Assembly: GCF_039555325.1 (NCBI RefSeq)
Contig: NZ_CP154608.1
Span: forward strand, 620,001-684,000
Length of the DNA: 64,000 nucleotides
Reading direction: 5' to 3'
Origin: Sphingomicrobium sp. XHP0239
Lineage (GTDB): Bacteria; Pseudomonadota; Alphaproteobacteria; Sphingomonadales; Sphingomonadaceae
Below are positions 52,258 to 60,866 of the stretch, one piece after another (position 1 is the stretch's first letter; each line of letters opens with the position of its first letter). Made by a program: the position numbers and the translations under genes. The notes under the pieces are model-generated. The model saw only the letters and a program-made list of their open reading frames with translations, had not been told where the DNA came from and ran no database searches.

Positions 52258-53763
52258 ATGGTCGCGATCGTCGATACGGTCGCCTATCTGGGTTTGGAGG
52301 CGCGCGGGGTCGAATGCCAGGTCCAGCTGTCGGCCGGCATCCCCAATTTCGTCATCGTCGGCCTGCCCGACAAGGCCGTGGCGGAGAGCCGCGAACGGGT
52401 GCGGAGCGCGCTGTCGGCGGTGGGCCTGTCGCTGCCGCCCAAACGGGTGACGGTGAACCTGTCGCCCGCCGACCTGCCCAAGGAAGGGTCGCATTTCGAC
52501 CTGCCGATCGCGTTGGGTCTGCTGGCGACGATGGGCGTGATCGATGCCGAGATGCTGTCGCACTATGTCGCGGTCGGCGAGCTGGGGCTCGACGGACGAG
52601 TGGCGGCGTCGCCGGGCGTGCTGCTGGCGGCGATGCATGCGGCGGGGAGCGACAAGGGGCTGATCTGTCCGCAGAGCCAGGGAAGCGAGGCGGCCTGGGC
52701 GGGGGACGTCGAGGTGGTGGCGGCGAGCGATCTGCTGGCGCTGCTGGGGCACTTCAAGGGAACGAGCGTCATCCGGCCTCCGGAAGCGGGGGAGCCCGAG
52801 GCCCTGGGGTCCGGACCCGACCTCAGACAGGTAAAGGGGCAGGAAACCCCCAAGCGCGCGCTCGAGATCGCGGCGGCGGGTGGGCACAATCTGCTGATGA
52901 GCGGGCCGCCGGGGTCGGGCAAGTCCATGCTGGCGGCCTGTCTGCCCTCCATCCTGCCGCCGCTGTCGCCGTCCGAGGCGCTCGAAGTCTCGATGATCGC
53001 GAGCGTGGCGGGCACGCTGGAGGGCGGACGGTTGAAGCGGCGGCGGCCGTTCCGCGATCCGCACCATTCGGCGAGCATGCCCGCGCTGGTCGGCGGGGGG
53101 CTCAAGGTCAAACCCGGCGAAATCAGCCTCGCGCATCTCGGCGTGCTGTTTCTCGACGAACTTCCGGAATTCCAGCGCGGCGTGCTCGATTCGCTGCGCC
53201 AGCCGCTGGAGACGGGGACCGTCAGCGTGGCGCGGGCCAACGCGCATCTGACCTTTCCCGCGCGGGTGCAGCTGGTGGCGGCGATGAACCCCTGCCGGTG
53301 CGGGCATCTGGGCGATCCGGCGCTGGCGTGTGCCAGGGCGCCGCGCTGCGCGGCGGACTATCAGGCGAAGGTTTCGGGACCGCTGATGGATCGCATCGAC
53401 CTGCACGTCGAGGTCGGGGCGGTCAGCGCGGCCGATCTCACGCTGCCGACACCGGCCGAGGGAAGCGCGGAGGTCGCCGCGCGGGTCGCGGCCGCGCGGG
53501 ACGTGCAGGCCGAGCGCTACGGGGGCGAAGTGCGGACGAACGCGGAGGCGGACGGCGCCCTGCTCGAAACGCACGCGACACCCGACGAGGCGGGTGCGCG
53601 GCTATTGAGCGATGCGGCGGCAGCGATGCGCCTATCGGCGCGCGGCTATCACCGGGTGTTGCGCGTGGCGCGGACGATCGCCGATCTGGCGGGGGCAGCG
53701 ACGATCGGGCGCATCCACATCGCGGAAGCGCTCAGCTATCGGCACCAGCCCCCGCGGAACTAG
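52258..53763 (+). CDS. comM: ComM/YifB, Mg-chelatase-like AAA+ protein
   Basis: 501 residues. An N-terminal Lon-like S16 domain begins MVAIVDTVAYLGLEARGVECQVQ in part. The Mg-chelatase AAA+ core carries Walker A GPPGSGKSML, LFLDELPEFQ (Walker B) and MNPCRCGHLGDP. A C-terminal helical Mg-chelatase domain follows. In competent bacteria ComM is a helicase that helps branch migration of incoming DNA; with dprA (21122) it hints at transformability. Overlaps the convergent gene by 4 bases. Confidence 0.94.
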   Translation: MVAIVDTVAYLGLEARGVECQVQLSAGIPNFVIVGLPDKAVAESRERVRSALSAVGLSLPPKRVTVNLSPADLPKEGSHFDLPIALGLLATMGVIDAEMLSHYVAVGELGLDGRVAASPGVLLAAMHAAGSDKGLICPQSQGSEAAWAGDVEVVAASDLLALLGHFKGTSVIRPPEAGEPEALGSGPDLRQVKGQETPKRALEIAAAGGHNLLMSGPPGSGKSMLAACLPSILPPLSPSEALEVSMIASVAGTLEGGRLKRRRPFRDPHHSASMPALVGGGLKVKPGEISLAHLGVLFLDELPEFQRGVLDSLRQPLETGTVSVARANAHLTFPARVQLVAAMNPCRCGHLGDPALACARAPRCAADYQAKVSGPLMDRIDLHVEVGAVSAADLTLPTPAEGSAEVAARVAAARDVQAERYGGEVRTNAEADGALLETHATPDEAGARLLSDAAAAMRLSARGYHRVLRVARTIADLAGAATIGRIHIAEALSYRHQPPRN

Positions 53764-54491
53764 CGCCGCGGCGGACTGCTGGGCGGCGGGGCGACGGGTC
53801 GGTCGTCCCGCGTATCCGCAGCATTGGGCATGCCGTCTCCATCGCGATCGCCGAGCGGACCGCGGTTGCGGTCGCTGGCTTCGTCCCGGGCATCGAGCGC
53901 GTTGGGCGTGCCGTCGCGATCCCGGTCGCCCATCGGACCGTCACGATTCGCCGAACCGTCGTCGGCATCGCGCATGAGTTCGTCGAACAGGGTGCGATAG
54001 TGGATCATGCCGCGGCGCATCTCCTCGGTCGTGGCATCGCCGTCCTGGTGCCGCGAGACGATGTCGTGGCCGGCGCGATACTCCTTCACCACGACGGGGT
54101 GATTGACCGACAGATCCTCGTACTGATGTTCGAAATCGTCGATCGGATAACCCTTGTCGCGCATCACGTCGTCGATGAGCGTGTGAGCGCGATTCATTGC
54201 ATTGTCGGGATGGTCGACGAATTCCTTCTGCACGTCGTCCCACGTACCGACGTAGCGATCGCGCTGCGCCATGGTGAGGGGCCGAATGTCGTATTTCTCG
54301 ACGCGTTGCTGGCGTTCCTCGAGCGACTGTTCGGCAGCGTGGCGCGAATCGGACCGATCGACGGTGCGATCATATTCCTCGCCGAACTGGTCACGAAGCT
54401 TGTCGGTATGCTGCTTGCGCATGTTGAGGACGAACAGGCCGACCACGACCAGCGCGACGATGATGAGAATGACGATGAGGGTATTGTCCAT
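53760..54491 (-). CDS. membrane-anchored protein with TSP3-like aspartate repeats
   Basis: 243 residues. One N-terminal membrane helix (4-23) precedes a charged helical body of about 150 residues. Two aspartate-rich repeats follow: DRDRDGTPNALD at 189-200 and DRDGDGMPNAAD at 215-226, the pattern of thrombospondin type 3 calcium-binding repeats. The end is Pro-rich. Such repeats bind calcium in outer-membrane or secreted proteins. The protein has no other recognised domain and its role is unknown. It is convergent with comM. Confidence 0.75.
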   Translation of the reverse strand: MDNTLIVILIIVALVVVGLFVLNMRKQHTDKLRDQFGEEYDRTVDRSDSRHAAEQSLEERQQRVEKYDIRPLTMAQRDRYVGTWDDVQKEFVDHPDNAMNRAHTLIDDVMRDKGYPIDDFEHQYEDLSVNHPVVVKEYRAGHDIVSRHQDGDATTEEMRRGMIHYRTLFDELMRDADDGSANRDGPMGDRDRDGTPNALDARDEASDRNRGPLGDRDGDGMPNAADTRDDRPVAPPPSSPPRR

Positions 54492-54650
54492 GACGCGAAA
54501 CCTTCCCTGACAGTCGCGGCGGAGATGCTGCGGTTCGATGAGGTGAATGCCGGAAGGGCGAAAGGCGTTCCCTCGCGCGCTCGCCGATCCGCGCGGGCGA
54601 TGCTTGCGGGGGCCGGGCGCGTGGGGTAGGGCGCGCCTTCGCTGGTGTTT

Positions 54651-54735
54651 GCCTCCGTGGCGGAATTGGTAGACGCGATCGACTCAAAATCGATTTTCTC
54701 ACGAAGTGCCGGTTCGAGTCCGGCCGGAGGTACCA
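54651..54735 (+). tRNA. tRNA-Leu (anticodon CAA)
   Basis: 85 bases including an encoded CCA. The acceptor stem is GCCTCCG with CGGAGGT. The anticodon stem ATCGA/TCGAT holds loop CTCAAAA (anticodon CAA). A long variable arm (TTTTCTCACGAAGTG region) marks a class II tRNA. T-loop GTTCGAG. Reads UUG codons. Confidence 0.95.
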
Positions 54736-54852
54736 GCATCGGGGCTCTGCCGGGGGGAGTGCAGCGCCGCGCTACCGGCGCGATGGGACGGCGTCGCGGG
54801 TCAAGCGCGAAGTCCTCTTCCCCGCCATTCCCGGCCCCGCTACGCTGCCGCG

Positions 54853-56004
54853 ATGGCGAGCCCGCTTCCCGACGAACATATCGAGCTGCAGGACAGCCAT
54901 ACGCTCGAGGTGAAGCGCGTCCGGCTGCTGGCCGCGGTGGCGCTTTTCATGGGGATGACCTTCATCCTCGCGCTGCCCTTCGCCTTGTCGGCGGGGGAGG
55001 AATTCTTCCTGCCCACGGCCGCCGCGCTGGTGATCGCGATCGCACTGGTGCCGCTACTCGAATGGTTCGAACGGCGCGGGCTGCCGAGTGCGCTCGCCTC
55101 GATCGCCAGCCTCATCATGTTCATCCTGTTCGCCAGTTTCGTGATCGCCTCGATCGTGTTGCCCGCGATCGACTATTTCGCGCTCATTCCCGAGCGGATC
55201 GACCGCATCCAGGAGACGGTCGCGCCGATCCTCCAATATTATGCCGAACTGGAAGCGTTCATCGAGGACGCCATTTCGGACATGGCGGTCAACGAGGGGA
55301 CGACGGCCGTGGCGATCACGACGCCCGATTCGGTGCTCGACCTGTTCGCCACCTCCGCGCCCATCGCGCTCATCCAGATGTTCTATGGGATGCTGGTGAT
55401 CTTCTTCTTCCTGTCGCGCTGGACCGCGATGCGCGAGCGGACGATCACCTCCCGCGGCAGTTTCGAAGGCGCGCTGACGACGGCGCGGGTGATCGGGCAG
55501 GTCGTCGATGCGACCTCGACGTACATCGGCACCATCACCTTCATCAACGTCGCGCTGGGGATCGTGACCGCGCTGGCGCTGTGGGCCATCGGCATGGACA
55601 GCCCGATCATGTGGGGCGGCATCGTGGCCGTGACCAACTTCATCCCCTACCTCGGCCCGATCGGAGCCACGATCCTGCTGGCGGTCGGCGGGCTGATGGC
55701 GTTCGCCGATCCGTGGGCGGCGTTGCTGCCTCCGCTCATCTTCGTCCTGTTCCACACGATCGAGGCCAATGTCGTCACGCCCATGGTGGTCGGGCGACGG
55801 GTGCAAGTCTCGCCGCTGCTAATCCTGATCTCGCTGAGCTTCTGGGCATGGATCTGGGGCGTGGTCGGGGCGCTGCTCGCGGTGCCGTTGCTGATCATCA
55901 TCAAGACCGTGATCGCCGCCGCGGGGACGCCCGATATCGCGGGATTCCTGTTCGAACACGGCACCTTGACGCATGTCGGCGAGGACGACGACGAACGAAG
56001 TTGA
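54853..56004 (+). CDS. AI-2E family transporter
   Basis: 383 residues with about eight membrane helices. The family's conserved C-terminal region reads GGIVAVTNFIPYLGPIGATILL and VTPMVVGRRVQVSPLLILIS, followed by GVVGALLAVPLLIIIKTV. These proteins include autoinducer-2 exporters but also permeases of unknown or ion-transport function (TqsA/YdiK/PerM group). The ATG at 54853 begins the conserved frame. Substrate cannot be told. Confidence 0.9.
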   Translation: MASPLPDEHIELQDSHTLEVKRVRLLAAVALFMGMTFILALPFALSAGEEFFLPTAAALVIAIALVPLLEWFERRGLPSALASIASLIMFILFASFVIASIVLPAIDYFALIPERIDRIQETVAPILQYYAELEAFIEDAISDMAVNEGTTAVAITTPDSVLDLFATSAPIALIQMFYGMLVIFFFLSRWTAMRERTITSRGSFEGALTTARVIGQVVDATSTYIGTITFINVALGIVTALALWAIGMDSPIMWGGIVAVTNFIPYLGPIGATILLAVGGLMAFADPWAALLPPLIFVLFHTIEANVVTPMVVGRRVQVSPLLILISLSFWAWIWGVVGALLAVPLLIIIKTVIAAAGTPDIAGFLFEHGTLTHVGEDDDERS

Positions 56005-56080
56005 GAAAATCGGGCCGGTCGCCCTCCTTATCGGTTGACAGCCTTGTTGCCCTGTCATAGTTCGCCGCCACCACGCATCA

Positions 56081-56157
<77 letters not shown>

Positions 56158-56187
56158 TTTTCCAGGCGCGCGGTCCTCACCGAAAAT

Positions 56188-56415
56188 CTAGTTCCAGCGG
56201 CCCGTTTCCATCCAGCGAAGCGCGGGCTTGAGCGGCACGATCCATCCAAGGCCCGCGATCAGATAGAAGAGCATCTGGACGAGCGTGGGCCATCCCTCGA
56301 TCGTCGGTGCGGCGCTCACCACCAGCACCGACCAGGCGACGATCCACAGACAGATCGCCGCCACCCCGACGATGACTCGCGACTTGGGCTCGTGCGGATC
56401 ATCTTCGTTTTTCAT
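56188..56415 (-). CDS. DUF2842 small membrane protein
   Basis: 75 residues, the usual size. Two hydrophobic helices are seen, VGVAAICLWIVAWSVLVV and LVQMLFYLIAGLGWIVPL, ending in the conserved RWMETGRWN. The family is confined mostly to alphaproteobacteria and is uncharacterised. Its ATG overlaps the fau stop by 4 bases, so it is translated with fau. Confidence 0.85.
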   Translation of the reverse strand: MKNEDDPHEPKSRVIVGVAAICLWIVAWSVLVVSAAPTIEGWPTLVQMLFYLIAGLGWIVPLKPALRWMETGRWN

Positions 56416-56981
56416 CGGAAATCCTCGATCCCGCGTGGGCTGACGAACAGGTCGAGCGGCACGTCCCAGTCCTCGGCCGGAATGTCGCGATCGAGGCGCT
56501 GCATCTGCCACCCGATGCCGCAGAAGGTCGCTCCCTGAAGCGTGGGCAGCACGCGGTCGAAATGACCCTTGCCTTGCCCGATGCGAATGCCGCCGTTGCC
56601 GACCGCGACCAGTGGAACGAGGACGAGGTCCGGCTTGGTTTCGGCGCATTCGGGGCCGGGCTGGGGAATGCGGTGGGGGCCGGGAATGGCAGGTTCGCCC
56701 GCGCGGAAGGTGAAGCAGTCCTCGTCTCCCTCGAACGCGGGATAGACGATCGTGCGGCCCAGTCGCCGCGCCCGTGCGATCGCCGGGACGGGCGAAATCT
56801 CTCCGCCGATGGGGCAATAGGCACCGACCACATGGGCGCTCGCGATCAGCGGACTCAGGAGTTCGGCCAACTGCTCCTCGAGCGCGGCGCGGGCGCGCGG
56901 TTCGAGCGAGGAGACGAATTCGCGCCGACGGCGCCGCATGTCGGCGCGGACGTCGTGCTTGTCGGGGTTACGCACGGTCAT
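56412..56981 (-). CDS. fau: 5-formyltetrahydrofolate cyclo-ligase
   Basis: 189 residues. Converts 5-formyl-THF to 5,10-methenyl-THF with ATP. Motifs are MRRRRREFVSSLEPRARA (basic N-terminal helix), FRAGEPAIPGPHRIPQP, and the signature VPLVAVGNGGIRIGQGKGHFDRVLP with the Gly-rich substrate loop. It shares the folate theme with folK and glyA. The zapA-6S-fau order is the same as in E. coli. Confidence 0.92.
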   Translation of the reverse strand: MTVRNPDKHDVRADMRRRRREFVSSLEPRARAALEEQLAELLSPLIASAHVVGAYCPIGGEISPVPAIARARRLGRTIVYPAFEGDEDCFTFRAGEPAIPGPHRIPQPGPECAETKPDLVLVPLVAVGNGGIRIGQGKGHFDRVLPTLQGATFCGIGWQMQRLDRDIPAEDWDVPLDLFVSPRGIEDFR

Positions 56982-56989
56982 AATTGGGT

Positions 56990-57160
56990 CATGGGTGACG
57001 GGACCACCTCGGTCGTTGCCTCTGTATCCTCTGACGCCAGAACGTCAGGTGGGCGCCATATATCCCAGGCCACGGCCCGGGTAGGGACGGCTCCCTAGGA
57101 TGTAGTTAGCCTCAGGGATAGTCGAATGCTCGTGCCAGGCAGTACCCGTCATGAACGATG
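56990..57160 (-). ncRNA. ssrS: 6S RNA candidate (ssrS) between zapA and fau
   Basis: This roughly 200-base gap has no ORF but folds with a long-range closing stem: TGACGGG at 56996-57002 pairs with CCCGTCA at 57145-57151. It is extended inward by AC/GT and CC/GG across small bulges and outward by TCAT/ATGA. An inner hairpin (CTGACG 57031-57036, CGTCAG 57043-57048) is present. In E. coli and many proteobacteria 6S RNA lies between zapA and fau in this direction. The long stem interrupted by an open middle is the 6S shape. Identification rests on synteny and fold, without a sequence match. Confidence 0.7.
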
Positions 57161-57181
57161 TAGGGTGCGGGAAGCCCAAGC

Positions 57182-57520
57182 TCAACCGTCCGCGCCGTTT
57201 CGATCGTCTTCGAGCCGCGCGGCCAGCGACTCCAACCGGTCGGCGAGGGCGGCAACGCGGGAGCGGGCTTCGGAAGAAGCGGACTCGTCGGCCGGGGTCA
57301 TGGCGGTCGGGGACGAGGGTTCATCGTCGACCATCTCGTCGGCCAGCATCAGCGCGGCGTAGAAATAGAGGCTGGTGTCCGACAGGGTGCCCATCGCGGC
57401 CCGCGCCTTTTCGCAGCGTTCCTCGACGATCTCGCCCGCGCGGACGAGCTTGTCTTCCTCGCCGTCGCGCGCACGGACGCGGTAGTCGCGGCCGTTGATG
57501 CGAAGCACGACCTCGCTCAT
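57182..57520 (-). CDS. zapA: cell division protein ZapA
   Basis: 112 residues. The N-terminal ZapA globular part (EVVLRINGRDYRVRARDGEED) is followed by a helical region (LVRAGEIVEERCEKARAAMG) and a longer than usual coiled tail. It binds and bundles FtsZ. Its ATG overlaps the stop of the preceding small gene by 4 bases. The 6S-like gap follows. Confidence 0.88.
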   Translation of the reverse strand: MSEVVLRINGRDYRVRARDGEEDKLVRAGEIVEERCEKARAAMGTLSDTSLYFYAALMLADEMVDDEPSSPTAMTPADESASSEARSRVAALADRLESLAARLEDDRNGADG

Positions 57521-57687
57521 CGGGGCGTATCCGCCGCCGCGATCAGTGCGTCGAGATCGGCCAGAACGGCGGTCATTTCGCGCCGAAGCGCCTGCTCGCG
57601 GTCGGGCCGTTCGTCGAGCGCTCGGCGAATCCGGTCCAGCGCGGCTTCGGCGCGGCTCAGTTCGTCCTCGAAGGTCGTTTCGGCCAT
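57517..57687 (-). CDS. small coiled-coil protein preceding zapA
   Basis: 56 residues from MAETTFEDELSRAEAALDRI; an ATG two codons upstream (57693, MVMAE) is possible. The product is almost entirely a heptad-like Ala/Leu/Arg/Glu helix. Not recognised. It is coupled to zapA by an ATGA overlap, so it is probably a divisome-linked partner or regulator of ZapA. The 162-base gap to the divergent tkt gene holds its promoter. Confidence 0.6.
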   Translation of the reverse strand: MAETTFEDELSRAEAALDRIRRALDERPDREQALRREMTAVLADLDALIAAADTPR

Positions 57688-57849
57688 GACCATCTGCGCT
57701 ATCCGACGCGTATCAAGCCCGCAAGACCGTGTGCGACGGGCCGACGGTGGGCGAGGTGTTGACGCTGCCGCTGCGGGCATACAATAGCGGGCTCCAGTTT
57801 CGAGCCTTGCGATGCGCATCTGCATCGCCCCACCCAACGAGGAGCCGGC

Positions 57850-59826
57850 ATGCCGACCAAGCGCCGCCTAGCCAATGCCATTCGCGCCCTGTCGATGGAC
57901 GCGGTGCAAGCCGCTAATTCTGGCCATCCCGGCATGCCGATGGGCATGGCCGATGCGGCCGTGGCGCTGTACGCCGATCACCTGAAGCACGACCCCAGCG
58001 ACCCGCATTGGCCCGATCGCGACCGGTTCGTCCTGTCGGCGGGCCATGGCTCGATGCTGGCCTACGCCTTGCTTCACCTGACCGGATATGCCCATCCGAC
58101 AATGGAGGAAATCCGGAATTTCCGCCAGTTGGGCAGCCCGTGCGCGGGCCATCCCGAGAATTTCATGCTCGATGGGGTCGAGACGACCACGGGGCCGCTC
58201 GGGCAGGGCCTTGCGACCGCGGTCGGCATGGCGATCGCCGAGCGGCACCTCAATGCGATCTATGGCGACGATCTGGTCGATCACCACACCTATGTGATCG
58301 CCGGCGACGGGTGCCTGATGGAAGGGGTGAACCACGAAGCCGCTGGGCTTGCCGGACATCTGCAGCTCGGACGGCTGATCGTGCTATGGGACGATAACGA
58401 GATCACCATCGACGGCTCCACCGATCTGTCCCGGACCGAGGACGTGCTTAAGCGGCACGAGGCGATGGGCTGGTCGACGCACCGCTGCGACGGGTTGGAC
58501 GCGGACAGCGTGTCCAAGGCCATCGCCGAGGCGAAGGGTAGCGACAAGCCGAGCATCATTCGCTGCCGCACCACCATCGGCTACGGCGCCCCCACCAAGC
58601 AGGGCACTGCCGCGACTCACGGCGCGCCGCTTGGCGAGGAAGAGATTGCGGCGGCACGCGAGGAACTCGGCTGGAACGCCGAGCCCTTCGATATCCCCGC
58701 CGACGTCAGGGACGCGTGGCGCGCGCTCGGACGGCAGGGCGCCGAACTTCACAAGTCGTGGAAAGATCGCCTGGCAGCGAGCGACAAGAGCGAGGAATTC
58801 GAACGCCGCATCGCGGGCAAGCACGATCAGGACTGGCTGTCCGGGCTGCTCGACGACCTGGTCGCCAAGGGCGAGAAGATGGCGACCCGCAAGGCGAGCC
58901 AGATCGTTCTCGACGCGATCAACGAGGCGGTGCCCGCGACCATCGGCGGGTCCGCAGACCTCACCGGATCGAACAATACCAAGGCCGGCGGAATCGAACC
59001 GCTGACCGCATCCAACTATGGCGGGCGCTATATCTACTACGGCATCCGCGAATTCGGCATGGCCGCGGCGATGAACGGGATGGCCCTGCACGGCGGGGTG
59101 ATGCCCTATGGCGGCACCTTCCTCGTTTTTGCCGACTATTCGCGTCCGGCGATCCGGCTGGGTTCGTTGATGGGGGCCAAGGTCGTCCACGTCATGACCC
59201 ACGACAGCATCGGCTTGGGCGAGGACGGACCCACGCATCAGCCGGTCGAGCATTTGCAGAGCCTGCGGGCGATGCCGGGGCTCACCGTCTATCGTCCTGC
59301 CGACGCGGTCGAGACGGCGGAAGCCTGGGCCGACGCGCTGGCGGGCGAGGGGCCGAGCCTGCTCGCGCTGTCGCGGCAGGGGCTGCCCGCGGTGCGGACC
59401 GAGCGTGTTGGCGACAATCTCACCGCCAAGGGCGCCTATCGCCTGAAGACGGCCGGCAAGGACCGCCGCGTCATCCTGATCGCGACGGGCAGCGAGGTGC
59501 ACCTCGCGCTCGAAACCGCCGAGCGGCTGGAGAATGAGGGGGTCGGGGCGGACGTCGTCTCGATGCCGAGCTGGGAAAAGTTCATGGATCAGGACGCGGG
59601 CTACCGCGAGGACCTGCTGCCCGATGTCGATCCGTCGGAAATCCTGCGCGTATCCATCGAAGCGGGCACGACGTTCGGCTGGTCCGACATCACGATGAAG
59701 AACGGGCTCAACATCGGCCTCGACCGGTTCGGCGCCAGCGCGCCGGCGCCCGACCTGTTCGACAAGTTCGGCTTCACTCCCGAAGCCATCAGCAAGAAGA
59801 TCATGGAGCATCTGAAGAATGACTAG
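57850..59826 (+). CDS. tkt: transketolase
   Basis: 658 residues from MPTKRRLANAIRAL with AGGAG 9 bases upstream. A thiamine-diphosphate enzyme of the pentose phosphate pathway. The ThDP/Mg motif GDGCLMEGVNHEAAGLAGH is present, with the GHPGMPMG start region, HGSMLAYALLHL and FREFGMAAAMNGMALHGG-type pyrimidine-binding segment (EFGM). First gene of tkt-gap-pgk; the stop overlaps the gap start by 8 bases. Confidence 0.96.
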   Translation: MPTKRRLANAIRALSMDAVQAANSGHPGMPMGMADAAVALYADHLKHDPSDPHWPDRDRFVLSAGHGSMLAYALLHLTGYAHPTMEEIRNFRQLGSPCAGHPENFMLDGVETTTGPLGQGLATAVGMAIAERHLNAIYGDDLVDHHTYVIAGDGCLMEGVNHEAAGLAGHLQLGRLIVLWDDNEITIDGSTDLSRTEDVLKRHEAMGWSTHRCDGLDADSVSKAIAEAKGSDKPSIIRCRTTIGYGAPTKQGTAATHGAPLGEEEIAAAREELGWNAEPFDIPADVRDAWRALGRQGAELHKSWKDRLAASDKSEEFERRIAGKHDQDWLSGLLDDLVAKGEKMATRKASQIVLDAINEAVPATIGGSADLTGSNNTKAGGIEPLTASNYGGRYIYYGIREFGMAAAMNGMALHGGVMPYGGTFLVFADYSRPAIRLGSLMGAKVVHVMTHDSIGLGEDGPTHQPVEHLQSLRAMPGLTVYRPADAVETAEAWADALAGEGPSLLALSRQGLPAVRTERVGDNLTAKGAYRLKTAGKDRRVILIATGSEVHLALETAERLENEGVGADVVSMPSWEKFMDQDAGYREDLLPDVDPSEILRVSIEAGTTFGWSDITMKNGLNIGLDRFGASAPAPDLFDKFGFTPEAISKKIMEHLKND

Positions 59827-60841
59827 AGTCGCGATCAACGGTTTCGGGCGCATCGGCCGCCTCGTCGCGCGGGCGATCCTCGAGCGCGACGATCACGATC
59901 TCGAACTCGTCGCCATCAACGACCTCACCGACACCGAGCATAATGCGATGCTGTTCCGCTACGACAGCACACACGGGCGTCTCAACAAAACGGTCGAGGT
60001 CGGCGACAAGGTCGGCGAGGGCGAGCGGACCATGACGGTCGACGGGCACGTCATCCAGATGGTCGCGGACCGCGATCCGTCCAATCACCCGCACAAGGAC
60101 ATGGGCATCGACATCGTGCTGGAATGCACGGGCGCGTTCCAGAGTCACGAGGCCGCCATGCCGCACATCGAGGCGGGAGCGAAGCGCGTGCTGATCAGCG
60201 CGCCGGCGAAGAACGTCACCAAGACGATCGTCTATGGGGTCAACCACGATACGCTGACCGCGGACGACATCATCGTGTCGAACGCCAGCTGCACGACCAA
60301 CTGTCTCGCCCCCGTAGCGAAGGTTCTGCACGACACCGTCGGGATCGAACGCGGCTTCATGACCACGGTGCATAGCTACACCAACGATCAGCGTATTCTC
60401 GACCAGACGCACTCCGACCTGCGCAGAGCGCGGGCAGGGGCGCTCAACATGATTCCGACGACGACGGGCGCGGCGCGCGCCGTCGGCCTCGTTCTTCCCG
60501 AACTGAAGGGCAAGCTCGACGGCAGCTCGGTGCGCGTCCCGACGCCCAACGTGAGCCTGATCGACCTCGTGTTCCAACCGGGGCGCGATACGGATGCCGA
60601 TGAACTCAATGCCGCGCTCAAGGCCGCGGCCGACGGCGCGATGAAGGGCGTTCTCGACTATACCGACGAACCGCTCGTCAGCAGCGACTTCAACCACCAT
60701 CCCGCCTCGAGCACGGTCGACAGCCTCGAGACCAGCGTGATGGAAGGCAAGCTGGCCCGCGTGGTCAGCTGGTACGACAACGAATGGGGCTTCTCGAACC
60801 GGATGATCGACACGGCCGGTGTGATGGGCAAACTAATCTGA
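59819..60841 (+). CDS. gap: glyceraldehyde-3-phosphate dehydrogenase
   Basis: 340 residues. NAD-binding start INGFGRIGRLVARAIL, catalytic SNASCTTNCLAPV with the active-site Cys, HSYTNDQRILD with the catalytic His, and C-terminal SWYDNEWGFSNRM. It oxidises glyceraldehyde-3-phosphate to 1,3-bisphosphoglycerate, feeding pgk, which follows 26 bases later. Overlap with tkt suggests one operon. Confidence 0.97.
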   Translation: MTRVAINGFGRIGRLVARAILERDDHDLELVAINDLTDTEHNAMLFRYDSTHGRLNKTVEVGDKVGEGERTMTVDGHVIQMVADRDPSNHPHKDMGIDIVLECTGAFQSHEAAMPHIEAGAKRVLISAPAKNVTKTIVYGVNHDTLTADDIIVSNASCTTNCLAPVAKVLHDTVGIERGFMTTVHSYTNDQRILDQTHSDLRRARAGALNMIPTTTGAARAVGLVLPELKGKLDGSSVRVPTPNVSLIDLVFQPGRDTDADELNAALKAAADGAMKGVLDYTDEPLVSSDFNHHPASSTVDSLETSVMEGKLARVVSWYDNEWGFSNRMIDTAGVMGKLI

Positions 60842-60866
60842 TCGTGGCGAAATCGCCGGGGAACGA

